A stretch of DNA of 64,000 nucleotides from Campylobacter concisus. Lineage in GTDB: Bacteria; Campylobacterota; Campylobacteria; Campylobacterales; Campylobacteraceae. The DNA is taken from assembly GCF_003048375.1 (NCBI RefSeq), contig NZ_CP021642.1:496001-560000 (forward strand). The letters run 5' to 3'. Every line of letters starts with the position of its first letter. Within the stretch, counting starts at the first letter, position 1. The position numbers and the translations under genes are program-made. Shown here piece by piece: positions 45,676-55,009 of this stretch. The notes below the pieces were generated by a model. That model was not told the origin of the DNA. It worked only from the letters and a program-made list of their open reading frames with translations, and made no database searches.

Positions 45676-46659
45676 TTGAAGATTTTAGTAACAGGTGGAG
45701 CTGGATATATCGGCAGCCACGTAGTAAAAGCACTTTTAAAGCAAGGCAAAGATGAGATAACCATCATCGACAATCTCTGCAAGGGCTCACAAAAAGCACT
45801 TGAGGCACTCCAAAAAATAGGAAATTTCAAATTTATAAATGCAAATTTAGAGGATGATCTAAGCGAAGTTTTCGCGAATGGCAAATTTGATGCGATCATC
45901 CATTTCGCAGCGTTTATTGAGGTCTTTGAGAGTATGAGCGAACCGCTAAAATACTATCTAAACAACACCGCAAACGTCGCAAGGGTGTTAAGATATGCAA
46001 AAACCTACAACGTAAATAAATTTATATTTAGCTCAACTGCCGCAGTTTATGGCGAGCCAGACGTGGCGGAGGTAAGCGAGACAACACCTACAAACCCGAT
46101 AAATCCATACGGCAGAAGCAAGCTTATGAGTGAGCAGATCATCAAGGACTACGCCGCTTCAAATGAAAATTTCAAATTTGCGATACTTCGCTACTTTAAC
46201 GTAGCAGGCGCGGACGAGGAGGGGCTTATCGGTCAGAACTATCCAAACGCCACTCACCTTATCAAGGTGGCCGTGCAAACTGCCCTTGGCAAGCGCGAGA
46301 GCATGGGTATCTTTGGCGATGACTACGCGACAAAAGATGGCACATGCGTTAGAGACTATATCCACGTTAGCGACCTAGCAGACGCCCACATAAGCGCGCT
46401 GGAGTATATCGGCAAAAACGGTAGTGAGACTTTTAACGTGGGATATGGCAGGGGATTTAGCGTAAAAGAGGTCATCGAGACCGCAAAAAAAGTAAGCGGA
46501 GTAAATTTTAAAGTGCTAAATGCGCCAAGAAGGGACGGCGACCCAGCTATCCTAATCTCAAACGCAAGCAAACTACGCTCGCTAACAAGCTGGAAGCCAA
46601 AAAGAGACGATCTAGCGCTCATCATAAAAACCGCTCTTGAGTGGGAAAAGAGAATTTAA
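45676..46659 (+). CDS. gne: UDP-GlcNAc/Glc 4-epimerase (Gne/GalE)
   Basis: A 327-residue SDR epimerase: KILVTGGAGYIGSHVVKAL, IHFAAFIEVFESM, FSSTAAVYGEP, PINPYGRSKLMSE (YxxxK) and LRYFNVAGA. It closely follows the Gne enzyme that opens the C. jejuni pgl locus and makes UDP-GalNAc and UDP-Gal. The TTG at 45676 is chosen because an AAAGG lies 7 bases upstream; an ATG at 45661 would only add five residues. It is the first gene of the N-glycan run. Confidence 0.92.
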   Translation: MKILVTGGAGYIGSHVVKALLKQGKDEITIIDNLCKGSQKALEALQKIGNFKFINANLEDDLSEVFANGKFDAIIHFAAFIEVFESMSEPLKYYLNNTANVARVLRYAKTYNVNKFIFSSTAAVYGEPDVAEVSETTPTNPINPYGRSKLMSEQIIKDYAASNENFKFAILRYFNVAGADEEGLIGQNYPNATHLIKVAVQTALGKRESMGIFGDDYATKDGTCVRDYIHVSDLADAHISALEYIGKNGSETFNVGYGRGFSVKEVIETAKKVSGVNFKVLNAPRRDGDPAILISNASKLRSLTSWKPKRDDLALIIKTALEWEKRI

Positions 46660-46667
46660 GGATAAGC

Positions 46668-47990
46668 ATGAAAATAGCAGTAATTGGAACTGGATATGTT
46701 GGACTAGTGAGTGGTGCATGCTTTGCTAAGATGGGCAACAGCGTGATCTGCGTCGATGTTGATAGCAAAAAAATCGAGGCGCTAAAAAACGGCGTCGTGC
46801 CTATATATGAGCCAGGGCTTGCTGATATCGTAAGTGAGTGTTACAAAAATGGTTCGCTTAAATTTAGCACGCAGATAACCGAGGCGCTAGAGCATGCAGA
46901 TGTGCTATTTATCGCGGTTGGCACGCCTATGGGCGCTGATGGACAGGCGGATTTAAAATATGTCCTTTCAGTTGCGAAATCTATCGGAGAAAATTTAAGC
47001 AAACCGCTAATTGTAGTCGATAAATCAACCGTTCCAGTTGGCACTGGAGCTAAGGTGCACGAGGTGATCGAAGTTGAGCTTAAAAAGAGAAATGTAGATG
47101 TTAAATTTGAAGTAGTCTCAAACCCAGAGTTTTTAAAAGAAGGCGCTGCGGTTGAAGACTTTTTAAAGCCAGATCGCGTAGTTATCGGGGCTAGCAGCGA
47201 GTGGGGCTTTAGCGTGATGAGGGAGCTTTATGAGCCATTTATGAAAAATCACGACAGGCTTATCTGCATGGACGTAAAGTCAGCCGAGATGACAAAATAC
47301 GCTGCAAATTCGATGCTGGCGACTAAAATCAGCTTTATAAACGAGATAGCAAATATCTGCGAACGTGTGGGAGCTGATGTAAATTTAGTAAGAAAAGGCA
47401 TCGGCAGCGACTCAAGGATCGGATATAGCTTCATCTATCCAGGCTGCGGATACGGCGGCAGCTGCTTTCCAAAAGATGTCGAGGCACTCATCTACACAGC
47501 TAGACAAAATGGCTTTGAGCCAGAGCTTTTAAACGCGGTCGAGTCAAGAAATAAGGCTCAAAAAAGAGTGCTATTTGAGAAAATTTATAACTTCTTTGGC
47601 GGCGACCTAAAGGGCAAAACGATCGCACTTTGGGGGCTTGCATTTAAGCCAAATACCGATGATATGAGAGAGGCTAGCTCGCTAATTTTGATAAAGCTTT
47701 TAGACGAGGCTGGCGCAAAAGTGGTCGCTTACGATCCAAAAGCAAGCGAAGAAGCTAAAAAATATATGCCAAATTTAGATGTGAAATACGCTAAAAATAA
47801 ATATGACGCTCTTGATAACGCCGATGCTATGGTGCTTGTGACGGAGTGGAGCGAGTTTAGATCGCCTGATTTTATGGAGATCAAAGAGAGGCTAAAAAAC
47901 GCTGTCATATTTGACGGACGCAACCAGTATAACGCTAAAATTTTAGCCGAGCATGGCTTTAAGTATTTTCAAATAGGCGTCAAAGCGTGA
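46668..47990 (+). CDS. ugd: UDP-glucose 6-dehydrogenase
   Basis: A 440-residue NAD-dependent enzyme oxidising UDP-glucose to UDP-glucuronate in two steps. It has VIGTGYVGLVSGACFAKMG, VGTPMGADG, SNPEFLKEGAA and the active-site cysteine in GCGYGGSCFPKD, typical of UGD. The ATG at 46668 has an AAGGA site; an upstream in-frame start is unlikely. Together with the epimerase at 42527 it suggests uronic acid in the LOS or N-glycan. It overlaps the next gene by GTGA. Confidence 0.94.
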   Translation: MKIAVIGTGYVGLVSGACFAKMGNSVICVDVDSKKIEALKNGVVPIYEPGLADIVSECYKNGSLKFSTQITEALEHADVLFIAVGTPMGADGQADLKYVLSVAKSIGENLSKPLIVVDKSTVPVGTGAKVHEVIEVELKKRNVDVKFEVVSNPEFLKEGAAVEDFLKPDRVVIGASSEWGFSVMRELYEPFMKNHDRLICMDVKSAEMTKYAANSMLATKISFINEIANICERVGADVNLVRKGIGSDSRIGYSFIYPGCGYGGSCFPKDVEALIYTARQNGFEPELLNAVESRNKAQKRVLFEKIYNFFGGDLKGKTIALWGLAFKPNTDDMREASSLILIKLLDEAGAKVVAYDPKASEEAKKYMPNLDVKYAKNKYDALDNADAMVLVTEWSEFRSPDFMEIKERLKNAVIFDGRNQYNAKILAEHGFKYFQIGVKA

Positions 47991-48430
47991 AGCAAATTTT
48001 ATCTCTCATAGCTTGTTTGCTACCTTTTGCTCTCTTAGCTAGTGATGAGACAGGTAAAAGCGAGGCAAAGACGCAAGAGCAGGTTTTTGAGCTGCCTGTC
48101 TCAAAGATGCCGGTTGATTATTTTAAATATGAAGTTGCATTTTTTAAAGAGGTGCAAACAGACTGTGAATTTGCTATGCTAGAGGGTGGACATTTAGATA
48201 AAAAAGAGGATAAAAGCGGGGTTTATTATGAATTTAGCGCAGAAGATAAGCCGCTTAAGCCTTGCAACGACAAAAAGAAAAAGAGGCAAATTTATTATGA
48301 ATTTACTCAAATTTTGCCTGGCGCTAGCCCCATAAGGATCGTAACTCCGCAAGGTATAGGCGCAGAGATAAGAATTTATGAACGTATAAAAACGATAAAA
48401 CCAAAAATTTTAAAAAGGAAAGAGAAATGA
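47987..48430 (+). CDS. Exported ecotin-like protein (possible serine protease inhibitor)
   Basis: A 147-residue protein with a signal peptide (ILSLIACLLPFALLAS). The mature part resembles ecotin by eye: TDCEFAMLEGGHLDKKEDKSG aligns with ecotin's VDCNxxxLGGKLExK, then YYEF, a second cysteine in KPLKPCNDKKKK (ecotin ACPDGKK), and PIRIVTPQGIGAEIRIYE (ecotin PIVVYTPDNVDVKYRVW). The two cysteines would form ecotin's disulfide beside the reactive loop, where the P1 position would be Leu. Ecotin inhibits trypsin-like proteases in the periplasm. GTG start, coupled to ugd and to the next dehydrogenase gene. Confidence 0.65.
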   Translation: MKQILSLIACLLPFALLASDETGKSEAKTQEQVFELPVSKMPVDYFKYEVAFFKEVQTDCEFAMLEGGHLDKKEDKSGVYYEFSAEDKPLKPCNDKKKKRQIYYEFTQILPGASPIRIVTPQGIGAEIRIYERIKTIKPKILKRKEK

Positions 48431-49659
48431 AAATAGCAGTAGTAGGACTTGGATATGTAGGACTTCCATTAGCGGCAGCTTTTAGTGAGAAGTACGAAGT
48501 AGTCGGCTTTGACGTAAATGCAAAACGTATAGAAGAGCTTAAGAGTGGCTATGATAGAACGCTTGAACTTAGCAACGAGCAGATGAAAAAAGCGATCGAT
48601 AATGGCATGAAATTTAGCCTAAATTTAGATGACATCAGAAGTTGCAACTTCTTCATCGTAACCGTCCCAACTCCTATAGATAAGAACAAACGCCCTGATC
48701 TAACCCCAGTGGTAAAAGCGACCCAGAGCGTGGCAAAAGTGCTTAAAAAAGGCGACATCGTTGTTTATGAAAGCACCGTTTATCCAGGCGTTACAGAAGA
48801 AATTTGCGTGCCACTTCTTGAAGAGAGTGGGCTTAAATTTAATAAAGACTTCTTCTGCGGCTACTCTCCAGAGCGCATAAACCCAGGGGATAAAGAGCAC
48901 ACTGTGACAAAGATCAAAAAGATAACAAGTGGCTCAACTCCAGAGATCGCTGACAAGGTCGATGAAATTTACCGTTCTATCATCACAGCTGGCACCCACA
49001 AAGCTTCAAGCATCAAAGTAGCAGAGGCTGCAAAGGTCATCGAAAACACCCAACGCGACATTAACATCGCCTTTATAAACGAGCTTGCGATGCTCTTTGA
49101 AAAGCTTCACATCAACACCATAGACGTGCTTGAGGCTGCTGGTACGAAGTGGAATTTCTTAAATTTCCGCCCAGGTCTAGTCGGCGGTCACTGCATCGGC
49201 GTAGATCCATACTATCTAACTCACAAAGCTCAAGAAGTGGGCTACAACCCTGAAATGATCCTAGCAGGTCGCCGCATCAACGATGATATGGGCAGATATG
49301 CAGCCGATCAAGTGATAAAACTAATGATAAGAAAAGGCGTGCTTATTAATAAAGCGCGCGTGCTTGTTCTTGGCATGACATTTAAAGAGAACTGCCCAGA
49401 TATAAGAAACTCTCGCGTTATAGACGTGGTTGATGAGCTAAAAGACTTTGGCTGCAAGGTCGATGTGACTGATCCTTGGGCTGATAGCGCTGAGGTAAAA
49501 CATGAGTACGGCTTTGATCTAGTAAAAGAGTATAACCTAGACGACTACGACTGCATCGTGATCGCCGTAGCTCACAATGAATTTAAAAAGCTCAACCTAA
49601 AAGGCCACTTGGTTTATGATATAAAAAATATCTACCCAGAGGCTGACGCTAGGCTGTAA
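48427..49659 (+). CDS. UDP-N-acetylhexosamine 6-dehydrogenase (TviB/WbpO type)
   Basis: A 410-residue enzyme of the UDP-glucose/GDP-mannose dehydrogenase family but of the TviB/WbpO branch. Marks are KIAVVGLGYVGLPLAAAFSEKYEVVGFDV, TVPTPIDKNKRPDLTP, YESTVYPGVTEEICVP, SPERINPGDKEHTV and the catalytic region RPGLVGGHCIGVDPYYLTHKA. It would oxidise UDP-GlcNAc or UDP-GalNAc to the uronic acid. It overlaps the ecotin-like gene by ATGA and precedes the first PglB paralogue by 8 bases. Confidence 0.9.
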   Translation: MKIAVVGLGYVGLPLAAAFSEKYEVVGFDVNAKRIEELKSGYDRTLELSNEQMKKAIDNGMKFSLNLDDIRSCNFFIVTVPTPIDKNKRPDLTPVVKATQSVAKVLKKGDIVVYESTVYPGVTEEICVPLLEESGLKFNKDFFCGYSPERINPGDKEHTVTKIKKITSGSTPEIADKVDEIYRSIITAGTHKASSIKVAEAAKVIENTQRDINIAFINELAMLFEKLHINTIDVLEAAGTKWNFLNFRPGLVGGHCIGVDPYYLTHKAQEVGYNPEMILAGRRINDDMGRYAADQVIKLMIRKGVLINKARVLVLGMTFKENCPDIRNSRVIDVVDELKDFGCKVDVTDPWADSAEVKHEYGFDLVKEYNLDDYDCIVIAVAHNEFKKLNLKGHLVYDIKNIYPEADARL

Positions 49660-49667
49660 GGAATTTA

Positions 49668-51797
49668 GTGCACAAAGTAAGCGTAAATTGTAAAATTTTA
49701 CTTATCTTTCTGGCTGCTTATCTGTTTGGATTTGCAGCTAGGATGCTTTGGGTATTGTGGGCAAAGGATATGCCAGAGTTTTACTTTAATGGCGAATTTA
49801 TGCTTACGACAAATGACGCATACTATTACGCAGAGGGCGCTAGAGATATGCTGGTTGGCTTTCATCAGCAAAATGACTCTAGCCCCTTTAATCACCCAAT
49901 CTCAACCATAGTTTTTTATATTTGCAAAATTTTACCTTTCAAGATTGAAAGCGTGATGTTTTATATGAGCGCGCTTTTAGCACCCCTTATCGCGCTTCCA
50001 GTTATCTTGATATCAAATGAGTTCAAGACCCTAAAAGCTGGAGCTGTGGCTGCATTTATGAGCGTTATCTTGCCAGGCTATCTTGTAAGAACGTCGCTTG
50101 GCTACTTTGATAGCGATATGCTAAATGTTACATTTGCGCTTTTTATCATCTATCTTTTGATCAGACTTTTAAATGCAAATGAACAAAAATTTATCGTTTT
50201 GCCCAGCCTTTTTGTATCGCTTTATCTTTGGTGGTATCAAAGCTCTTATGCCCTTATTTTAAGCATCATTTTTATTTTTTTTATCTACACGCTTGCTTTT
50301 GTGCGAAGCAGGATAGAAAACTACCAAGCGATATTTTTTATGTTTATAAGCATCGTTAGCTTCAATATTTTTTCAAAAGATCCACTCATCGCAAATAAAA
50401 TTTTGATTTTAAATTTAGCGGTTATTGCTTCATTTTACGCCATTTTTTGCAAATATAAAAAACTGCTTTCACCTAGAAATTTGAGCATTTTTCTAGCTAT
50501 TATGCTAGCTATTTTTATCTATTTTGGTGGTTTTGATCTTATTATCTCAAAGATTGGCAGTTATGTCTTTAAAAGCAGCTCAGAGGTTGCAAGTAAATTT
50601 CACTTTATAAGCGAATACACGCTAATTGATGAGGTAAAAAGCGCTAGCCCTTTATATTTTGTCTATTTCATGGCTGGAAATATCCTTATTTTACTAGCAG
50701 CAGCGATTGGATATTTGGTGCTTTGCTTTAAATTTCGTCCATTTTTACTTAGCCTGCCACTGCTTGGACTTGGCGCTTTATCGCTATTTGGCGGAGTTAG
50801 ATTTGCTATGTATGTAACGCCACTTGTTGCACTTGGGTTTGGATATTTCTTGCACTTTTTTTTAAATTTATTTGACCTTAGAAATTCTCTTAAAAATTTA
50901 TCCTTTTTTATCTTTGCGGCTGCTGCTCTTGCTCCAAATTTAGAGATCGCTTACTCTTATAGACCGCATACTTTGATCACGCACGATGAGGCAATGGCGC
51001 TTGATCAGCTAAAAAAGGCTGCTAAGCACGATGACTACGTGCTTTCGTGGTGGGATTATGGATATGCCATAAGGTACTTTGCTGATGTTAAGACGCTAAA
51101 TGATCCTGGCAGGCAAGGCGGCGAGAATAACTACTTTGTTAGCCTTGCCTTAAGAAAAGATGAGACAATCTCAGCTAAGCTAGCCAGAGTAGTGAGCGAG
51201 TACAACGACATCTCGTTTGAGAAAAAAAGTAGAGTGCTAGAAGAAATTTTAAAAGATCACAATACAAGCGATCTAAACCTCTTTTTAAGCCAGCTTGAAA
51301 GCGCAAATTTTACTTTGCCAGCGGCAAAAAAAGAGGTCTTTTACTATCTTGTGCCAGATATGATAGATATCGCCCCAAATGTCTTTAGATATAGCTACAT
51401 CGACGTTATGAGTGGCGAGAAGCCAAAAGAAGAGTTTTTTTACTACATTAGCCCTATAAATAGCGTTAGTGAGGCTGGCATAGACCTTGGAAATGGCTAT
51501 ATCTTACCACTAAAAGAGCCAAAATTTATCACACAAAACGGCGAAAAGGTAGCCGTAAAGTCCTTTTATAAGATAAAAGGCTCTGGTAAAGGGCTACAAA
51601 TAGACGAGAAAACTATCGACGAAAAGGCGAAAATTTCTGTTTTGTTTTTAGAGGACTATGCGCGCGTGGTTTTAGTTGATGAAAATGCTTTAAATTCAGC
51701 TCTTGTGCAGCTTTTTATATTTGAGCGAGCAGATGAGAGATACTTTGAGCCATTTGCCATCTCAAGTGGCGTAAAAATTTACAGGTTAAAAGTCTAA
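49668..51797 (+). CDS. pglB: PglB-type oligosaccharyltransferase, paralogue 1
   Basis: A 709-residue STT3-family enzyme with about 13 membrane helices and a periplasmic C-terminal domain; starts with GTG. It keeps the metal and acceptor residues in TNDAYYYAEGARDM and GYFDSDML, and the sequon-binding WWDYG at 461-465. The external loop that reads TIxE in C. jejuni is LIDE here, so the catalytic Glu is kept. The Arg that follows in C. jejuni (Arg328) is missing: the stretch reads FVYFMAG (331-337). It would transfer lipid-linked glycan to asparagine. A second, more standard PglB lies at 58218. Confidence 0.92.
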   Translation: MHKVSVNCKILLIFLAAYLFGFAARMLWVLWAKDMPEFYFNGEFMLTTNDAYYYAEGARDMLVGFHQQNDSSPFNHPISTIVFYICKILPFKIESVMFYMSALLAPLIALPVILISNEFKTLKAGAVAAFMSVILPGYLVRTSLGYFDSDMLNVTFALFIIYLLIRLLNANEQKFIVLPSLFVSLYLWWYQSSYALILSIIFIFFIYTLAFVRSRIENYQAIFFMFISIVSFNIFSKDPLIANKILILNLAVIASFYAIFCKYKKLLSPRNLSIFLAIMLAIFIYFGGFDLIISKIGSYVFKSSSEVASKFHFISEYTLIDEVKSASPLYFVYFMAGNILILLAAAIGYLVLCFKFRPFLLSLPLLGLGALSLFGGVRFAMYVTPLVALGFGYFLHFFLNLFDLRNSLKNLSFFIFAAAALAPNLEIAYSYRPHTLITHDEAMALDQLKKAAKHDDYVLSWWDYGYAIRYFADVKTLNDPGRQGGENNYFVSLALRKDETISAKLARVVSEYNDISFEKKSRVLEEILKDHNTSDLNLFLSQLESANFTLPAAKKEVFYYLVPDMIDIAPNVFRYSYIDVMSGEKPKEEFFYYISPINSVSEAGIDLGNGYILPLKEPKFITQNGEKVAVKSFYKIKGSGKGLQIDEKTIDEKAKISVLFLEDYARVVLVDENALNSALVQLFIFERADERYFEPFAISSGVKIYRLKV

Positions 51798-53314
51798 TGC
51801 TAATCAATCTAATAAGCTCAATCGTCGTTTTTGTCGTATCAATGGGCATAAATTTCTTTCTTACGCCTTTTATCTTAAAAAGCCTTGGCAACGAGGCATT
51901 TGGCTTTGTAGGCCTTAGCAACGCCATCGTTAGCTATGCCGCAGTCGTGAGCGTGGCGATAAACTCAGTGAGCGGCCGCTTCGTCGCTCATGCGTGGCAC
52001 AAAAAAGACCTAAGTCTTGCAAACACCTACTACTCATCAGTGCTTGTTGTAAATATCTTCTTTTGTGCCGTAGTCGTGGTGCTTAGCTCTGTTTTCATAC
52101 TAAATTTGCAAAGCTTTTTAAACGTCCCTGAAAATTTACTTTTTGATGTGAGAATGACCCTTGTTTTTTACTTTATAAATTTCTGCGTTGGGCTATTTAA
52201 CGGCGTTTTGACGGTATGTGCCTTTGTGACAAACAAGCTCTATCTGCTCTCCATCAGAAACGCCATCTCAAGCGCGATCCTAGCAGCTCTTATCGTGGCG
52301 CTCTTTTTCTTTTTTAAGCCGTTCATTTCATACATCGCGATTTCAGCGCTAGTTGCTAGCCTTTTTGTCTTTTTTAGCACTATTTTTATGTCGGCTCGCA
52401 TCACACCGGATCTAAAATTTAGCCTTAGTAAATTTGACTTTTCTAAGATCAAAGAGCTTTTAAGCTCTGGCATTTGGAATAGCTTTAACGCGCTAAACCG
52501 TATACTTTTAACAGGTATGGACCTATTTATCTGCAACATTTTCGTAAGTGCAAACGCCACTGGCCTTCTTTCAGTTGCTAAGGCCGCCCCTATCATACTG
52601 GAGAGCTTTGTAGCGCAGCTTAGCGGTATCTTTGCGCCAAAATTTGTCGAGCTTTACTCTAAAAATTTGATCACGGACCTCATAAAAGAGGCTAAATTTT
52701 CAATGAAGGTGATCGCCTTTGTGATGAGCGCTCCGGCCGCATTTTTCGTCGTTTTTGGGCTGGATTTTTACACGCTTTGGCTGCCTTTTAAAAGCGCAGA
52801 TGAGGTCAAATTTATCTACAACGTCTCGATGATCACGCTAGTGCCCATTGTCTTTATAAGCTTTGTTTTTTCGCTTTTTAACCTTGATAGCGCGACAAAC
52901 AAGCTTCGCCGACCAGCTATTGCCAACACTATCCTTGGCGTTAGCACGATCATAGCGCAGATCGCACTGCTTAAATTTAGTGGCTACGGCGTTTATGGCA
53001 TCGTCATCGTCGCAGCCGTTTTTTATAGCATAAGAATTCTCGGCTTTGACCTTATAAATGCAGCCTTAAATTTGGAGGTAAAGCTCACCACGTTTTATGG
53101 GGTTTATTTTAAAAATTTAGCCGTTTTTGCGCTCTGCGTGCTTGCGATATTTGCCTGCAAGGACTTTGTGAGCCTAGATAACTGGCTAAAATTTGCCATC
53201 TTTGCTGCGATCTACGCCGGCGCAGCTTATATTTTGGGATATTTTTTGTTTTTTAATGCCTTTGAGCGAGGCATAGTTTGGCGTAAAATTTTAAAAAAAT
53301 TTAAAAGGTCTTAA
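51797..53314 (+). CDS. Wzx-type polysaccharide flippase (MOP family)
   Basis: A 505-residue membrane protein with about 12-14 helices, beginning SSIVVFVVSMGINFFLTPFILKSLG. It resembles the polysaccharide-specific transport (PST/Wzx) branch of the MOP superfamily. Such proteins flip undecaprenyl-linked oligosaccharide to the periplasmic side. It occupies the place where C. jejuni has the ABC flippase pglK, and no pglK is in the window. The ATG overlaps the last base of the PglB paralogue's TAA. Confidence 0.87.
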   Translation: MLINLISSIVVFVVSMGINFFLTPFILKSLGNEAFGFVGLSNAIVSYAAVVSVAINSVSGRFVAHAWHKKDLSLANTYYSSVLVVNIFFCAVVVVLSSVFILNLQSFLNVPENLLFDVRMTLVFYFINFCVGLFNGVLTVCAFVTNKLYLLSIRNAISSAILAALIVALFFFFKPFISYIAISALVASLFVFFSTIFMSARITPDLKFSLSKFDFSKIKELLSSGIWNSFNALNRILLTGMDLFICNIFVSANATGLLSVAKAAPIILESFVAQLSGIFAPKFVELYSKNLITDLIKEAKFSMKVIAFVMSAPAAFFVVFGLDFYTLWLPFKSADEVKFIYNVSMITLVPIVFISFVFSLFNLDSATNKLRRPAIANTILGVSTIIAQIALLKFSGYGVYGIVIVAAVFYSIRILGFDLINAALNLEVKLTTFYGVYFKNLAVFALCVLAIFACKDFVSLDNWLKFAIFAAIYAGAAYILGYFLFFNAFERGIVWRKILKKFKRS

Positions 53315-54076
53315 ATGAATGAAATTTATCTGATCTCTTTGGCAAAAGACACTAAAAGGCGCGAGCTTTTGCAGCAAAAATTTAGCTCTTATGATAGCTT
53401 TAATCTAATAGACGCAGTTGATGGCAGGGAGCTAAACGCGAGGGAGTACTACAAGATCATTTCGCCATCATTTAAAGCTTACGGCAAGGTTTTAAGCCCA
53501 GCAGAGGTTGGCTGTTCGCTCTCGCACGTAAAAGCTTACGAGGCATTTTTGGCAAGTGATGCGAAATTTGCACTCATCTTTGAAGATGACGTGATCGGAG
53601 ATGATGAGGCGATAAAAGAGGCCTTTTTAGCAGCTAGCAAAATACCAGAAGAGAGCGTGCTCATATGTGGCATGCAAGATGGGCTAGAGGGCAGGTTTAG
53701 CGCCTTTGGTAAAAAGGTGGATGCTAGCCTAAGCAAGCCACTTTGGCAGGTCTCAAAGCACTCATTTTCAAGCATTTATAGAGCAGGGGCTTATGTGCTA
53801 ACTAAAAAAAGTGCTAAAAATTTGCTTGAAATTCATAAAAATGCGCTTTGCACGACCGACGTTTGGGACTATTTGCTTGGCGTTAATGATATGCAGATGT
53901 ATTTTTGCGATCTTTTTGCACACCCAACTGATCTAAGTGGCTCAAACATCGAGGGCGAGCGCCTTGAGAGGGGATACAGCGCAAATTTAAAGGCCTACAT
54001 AAAAACAATTAAATTTATATTTTTCTCACGACTTGAAAAGCTTCAAGGCTATGAGAGAATTTTTAAAAGGGGCTAA
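53315..54076 (+). CDS. GT25 glycosyltransferase (LPS biosynthesis family)
   Basis: A 253-residue protein with the GT25 pattern: IYLISLAKDTKRRELLQQKFSS at the N-terminus, LSPAEVGCSLSHVKAYEAF, and the DxD-like FALIFEDDVI. Family members add galactose or glucose to LOS. In this position it more likely decorates the N-glycan, since the genes on both sides belong to the pgl set. It begins immediately after the flippase stop and ends immediately before pglI. Confidence 0.88.
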   Translation: MNEIYLISLAKDTKRRELLQQKFSSYDSFNLIDAVDGRELNAREYYKIISPSFKAYGKVLSPAEVGCSLSHVKAYEAFLASDAKFALIFEDDVIGDDEAIKEAFLAASKIPEESVLICGMQDGLEGRFSAFGKKVDASLSKPLWQVSKHSFSSIYRAGAYVLTKKSAKNLLEIHKNALCTTDVWDYLLGVNDMQMYFCDLFAHPTDLSGSNIEGERLERGYSANLKAYIKTIKFIFFSRLEKLQGYERIFKRG

Positions 54077-55009
54077 ATGAGCGAGCCATTAATTAGCATA
54101 GTAACCGCGACTTATAAGCGTCCAGAGCTTTTAAAAAAGGCCATAAAAAGCGCTCTAGCTCAAAGCTATAAAAATTTAGAAATAGTTGTGACCGATGACG
54201 GCGATGACGAGAGTGCGAGAGAAATTTGTAAGAGTTTTAACGATGCTAGGATCAAATTTGTAAAAAACAGCGCTCACAAAAAGAGCCCAAATGGCAACAA
54301 AAATAACGGCTTTGATAACGCAACAGGCGAGTTTGTCTGCTTGCTTGACGATGACGATGAGCTTTTGCCAGAGGCGATTGCTGTGTGCTATGAAATTTTA
54401 AAAAGTAGCGAGTATTCGTGCGTTTTTGCAGACGCGATCTGCGAGAAAGATGGCGTGATGACCGAGATGATAGCTGGTAGAAGCCCATATAGCAAGAGTG
54501 GGGCGATGAGCAAGGTTGATTATCACTGCGGGCGGATAAATGGCGAGTATTTTAAACTTTTTTCGCGTGAATTTATAGACGGCTTTAGATTTGATGAGAG
54601 CAGTTTTGGCGGCGAAAATGAGCTTTATATCCGCTTTTTTGAAAAAAATGTCTTTTATCTTAAAAAGCCACTTTACATCTACCGTATCGCAAGAAGCGAT
54701 AGTGTGACGCTAAATGCTGGCAAACACGCGTTAAACGTGGCAAACGCCTACATAAAAACAGCAAATTTGCACTACGACATCGCTATAAAAAATGAGCCAA
54801 AATTTCTAGCTATGCAGTATAAAAACGCCGCTTACTACGCCAAAATAGCAGGCGAATATGGCCTTATGCTAAGGTGTATCTTTAAGAGTCTTAGCATTAA
54901 ATTTAGTAAAGAAGCGTTTATTTTTTTGCTACTTAGCCCGCTACCAAGTGGCATTTTACCGGCACTCTCAAAGCTTAGAGTAAAGATAAAACAAAGGTTT
55001 GGCGTATGA
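54077..55009 (+). CDS. pglI: GT2 glycosyltransferase PglI
   Basis: A 310-residue GT-A enzyme that resembles C. jejuni PglI along its length: [41 protein letters not shown], the DDDDE cluster, YRIARSDSVTLNAGKHA and the basic end KSLSIKFSKEAFIFLLLSP. In C. jejuni PglI adds the branching glucose to the N-glycan; whether the sugar is glucose here is not shown. Cytoplasmic face of the membrane. ATGA overlap with pglH. Confidence 0.9.
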   Translation: MSEPLISIVTATYKRPELLKKAIKSALAQSYKNLEIVVTDDGDDESAREICKSFNDARIKFVKNSAHKKSPNGNKNNGFDNATGEFVCLLDDDDELLPEAIAVCYEILKSSEYSCVFADAICEKDGVMTEMIAGRSPYSKSGAMSKVDYHCGRINGEYFKLFSREFIDGFRFDESSFGGENELYIRFFEKNVFYLKKPLYIYRIARSDSVTLNAGKHALNVANAYIKTANLHYDIAIKNEPKFLAMQYKNAAYYAKIAGEYGLMLRCIFKSLSIKFSKEAFIFLLLSPLPSGILPALSKLRVKIKQRFGV

